Of a stretch of DNA of 24,637 bases, positions 23,618 through 24,637 are shown in pieces. Each line of letters begins with the position of its first letter. Positions within the stretch are counted from its first letter, which is position 1. The notes under the pieces are model-generated. The model saw only the letters and a list, made by a program, of their open reading frames with translations, was not told where the DNA came from and searched no databases. Source of the DNA: an uncultured Bacilli bacterium (GTDB taxonomy: Bacteria > Bacillota_I > Bacilli_A > RF39 > UBA660). The stretch is taken from assembly GCA_934086395.1 (NCBI GenBank), contig CAKOIE010000022.1, forward strand, positions 1-24,637, read 5' to 3'. The position numbers and the translations under genes are program-made.

Positions 23618-24637
23618 TTATAAACTTAATATATAAGGCTTATCTTTTTCACCGGTTCCACTAGTTATTTTTATATTTGATTTTAAATAAAGTGAAGGAC
23701 GAACATTAGCATTATTTGAAGCATTTCCTGGACAAACTGTACTTCCTTCGCAAGCCCCCAAAACAATACTTGAATCAGAAGAGGAATAAGGTGTCATTAA
23801 CCACTGATATATTCCAGTAAATAACCAATTATTATTTTTACAATTATAAAAATCATTATTTTTCGAATTCATTTTTTCCCGACATTCTAGACTTGTTGAT
23901 GCGTAACCATAATCGCTCGGATATATAAGTCCTATTTTTCCAGACCATGTTTTTTTCTTTTCTATTATATTATTTATATCATTTCTCATTCTTTCTTGAT
24001 TATATGATGTAATTGCACTAATTCCATTTTCTGCAGTTCCTAAATTCCATCTTATAATTGATACTTTATCTATAAAACTACTATTTATATTTTTATCATA
24101 TTTATAAGTTCCTGTTTTTTCATTGTTTATGCCATTATACCATGTGGTTGAACCACTAATATTACTTGATAAATAACCATTTTTTATATCGCTACGACAA
24201 CTTGTTGAAACATCATTACCATCACAATTCAACTCATACATTAAGTCTGCCTGACTCCACTCATTAATTCCCATTCCAGCATTTATACTTGATGTAGAAC
24301 TGTCCCATGAAAATTCACCTAAAGAATCATTTCTTATTATTTTAACAAGTGACTCCTTTTTTTCGTTATTATTTTCATCTATTGTTGTTATATTATTAAA
24401 TACTCCAATTATTCTCCATAGTTCTCCTGTGTTTGCAAACTCAACATAATTTCTAGGCTCTGCTCCGGTATATCTTACATTTTTATCAATGGTTGGATCG
24501 ATAAATAATCCGTGTCTATTATTACTATCTAGTTCTTGAACTTTACTTACATATTCTAATGCATTTACACCAGTACTTTCAAAATTTACTACTAACTTAT
24601 TTGGCAATGACGAAATATTATCTACTGTATATGACCA
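23618..24637 (-). CDS. C-terminal part of a large surface/secreted protein (partial)
   Basis: The frame is open from the stop at 23618 to the right edge, so the N-terminus is outside the window; a TTG at 24607 is not a real start. At least 339 residues are present. The sequence has the look of repeated extracellular domains seen in gut Bacilli of the RF39/Mollicutes type: RYTGAEPRNYVEFANTGELW followed by RIIGVF, KIIRNDSLGEFSWDSS, NEWSQADLMYELN, WSGKIGLIYPSDYGYAS, NWLFTGIYQWLMTP and VRPSLYLKSNIKI, closing with GTGEKDKPYIL. Paired cysteines (ELNCDG/TSCRSD, ECREK/YNCKN, GACEGSTVC) suggest disulfides outside the cell. No LPXTG or C-terminal membrane anchor is seen, so any anchor must be N-terminal. 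The family is known only as hypothetical; a role in adhesion or glycan binding is speculative. Confidence 0.8.
   Translation of the reverse strand, partial: WSYTVDNISSLPNKLVVNFESTGVNALEYVSKVQELDSNNRHGLFIDPTIDKNVRYTGAEPRNYVEFANTGELWRIIGVFNNITTIDENNNEKKESLVKIIRNDSLGEFSWDSSTSSINAGMGINEWSQADLMYELNCDGNDVSTSCRSDIKNGYLSSNISGSTTWYNGINNEKTGTYKYDKNINSSFIDKVSIIRWNLGTAENGISAITSYNQERMRNDINNIIEKKKTWSGKIGLIYPSDYGYASTSLECREKMNSKNNDFYNCKNNNWLFTGIYQWLMTPYSSSDSSIVLGACEGSTVCPGNASNNANVRPSLYLKSNIKITSGTGEKDKPYILSL

Noticed and set aside
24607..24607. TTG as the start of the surface protein gene
   Set aside because: The frame is open up to the window edge, no ribosome binding site precedes the TTG, and no signal peptide follows; the gene continues outside.
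1..24637. Mycoplasma-type genetic code (TGA as Trp)
   Set aside because: TGA ends gatA and the peptidase gene at the expected places and tryptophans are TGG in conserved positions.
1..24637. tRNA genes, CRISPR arrays, complete insertion sequences
   Set aside because: I saw no tRNA cloverleaf with a T-loop GGTTCGA-type sequence, no spaced regular repeats, and no transposase with terminal inverted repeats; the 126-bp repeats are coding.

Overview
The window is very AT-rich (by eye roughly three quarters A+T), with short intergenic gaps, AGGAGG-type ribosome binding sites and a T-box leader. TGA is used as a normal stop (ends of gatA at 6448 and of the peptidase gene at 21773). This suggests a low-GC Bacillota, probably an uncultured gut Bacilli/Mollicutes-like lineage (RF39 or Erysipelotrichia-like) that keeps the standard genetic code. 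The surface protein at the right edge fits that kind of genome. The lineage is an inference; no rRNA marker is present.

Left part (1-5018): a HerA-type ATPase gene, an unrecognised 214-residue gene, a 411-nt gene-poor gap holding a start-less reading-frame remnant, an uncharacterised radical SAM gene, and a divergent unrecognised 215-residue gene. Centre-left (5019-12455): a six-gene minus-strand operon hisS-asnS-aspS-gatC-gatA-gatB. It makes His-, Asn- and Asp-tRNA and the GatCAB amidotransferase, behind a T-box leader. The likely specifier (GAC) and the discriminator-pairing base of the T-box (C, pairing with G73) both point to tRNA-Asp rather than tRNA-His. The AspRS is the short archaeal type, often non-discriminating, which makes sense beside gatCAB, yet a full AsnRS lies in the same operon.

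Centre-right (12522-19950): a minus-strand accessory island between hisS and uvrC made almost wholly of unrecognised genes. It has (i) a four-gene operon of two paralogous proteins, a methyltransferase-like gene and a 268-residue protein; (ii) a family of three paralogs (two intact, one broken) sharing a near-identical start region; (iii) a 172-residue protein; (iv) a protein with five 42-residue repeats. Four of its promoters share GAACA-N5-TTG, with the TTG being the start of the -35 box. Three genes are broken: one by an exact 14-bp tandem duplication (plus a second shift), one by a single in-frame TAA, one by TAA plus loss of the 3' third. This is the part most likely to be a new, decaying or phase-variable system.

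Right part (20010-24637): uvrC translationally coupled to a gluzincin-type metallopeptidase, a divergent single-domain YigZ/IMPACT gene that looks leaderless, a small four-helix membrane protein (TIGR04086-like), a strong terminator, and the C-terminal part of a large surface protein running off the right edge. I found no tRNA, rRNA, CRISPR array or complete insertion sequence.
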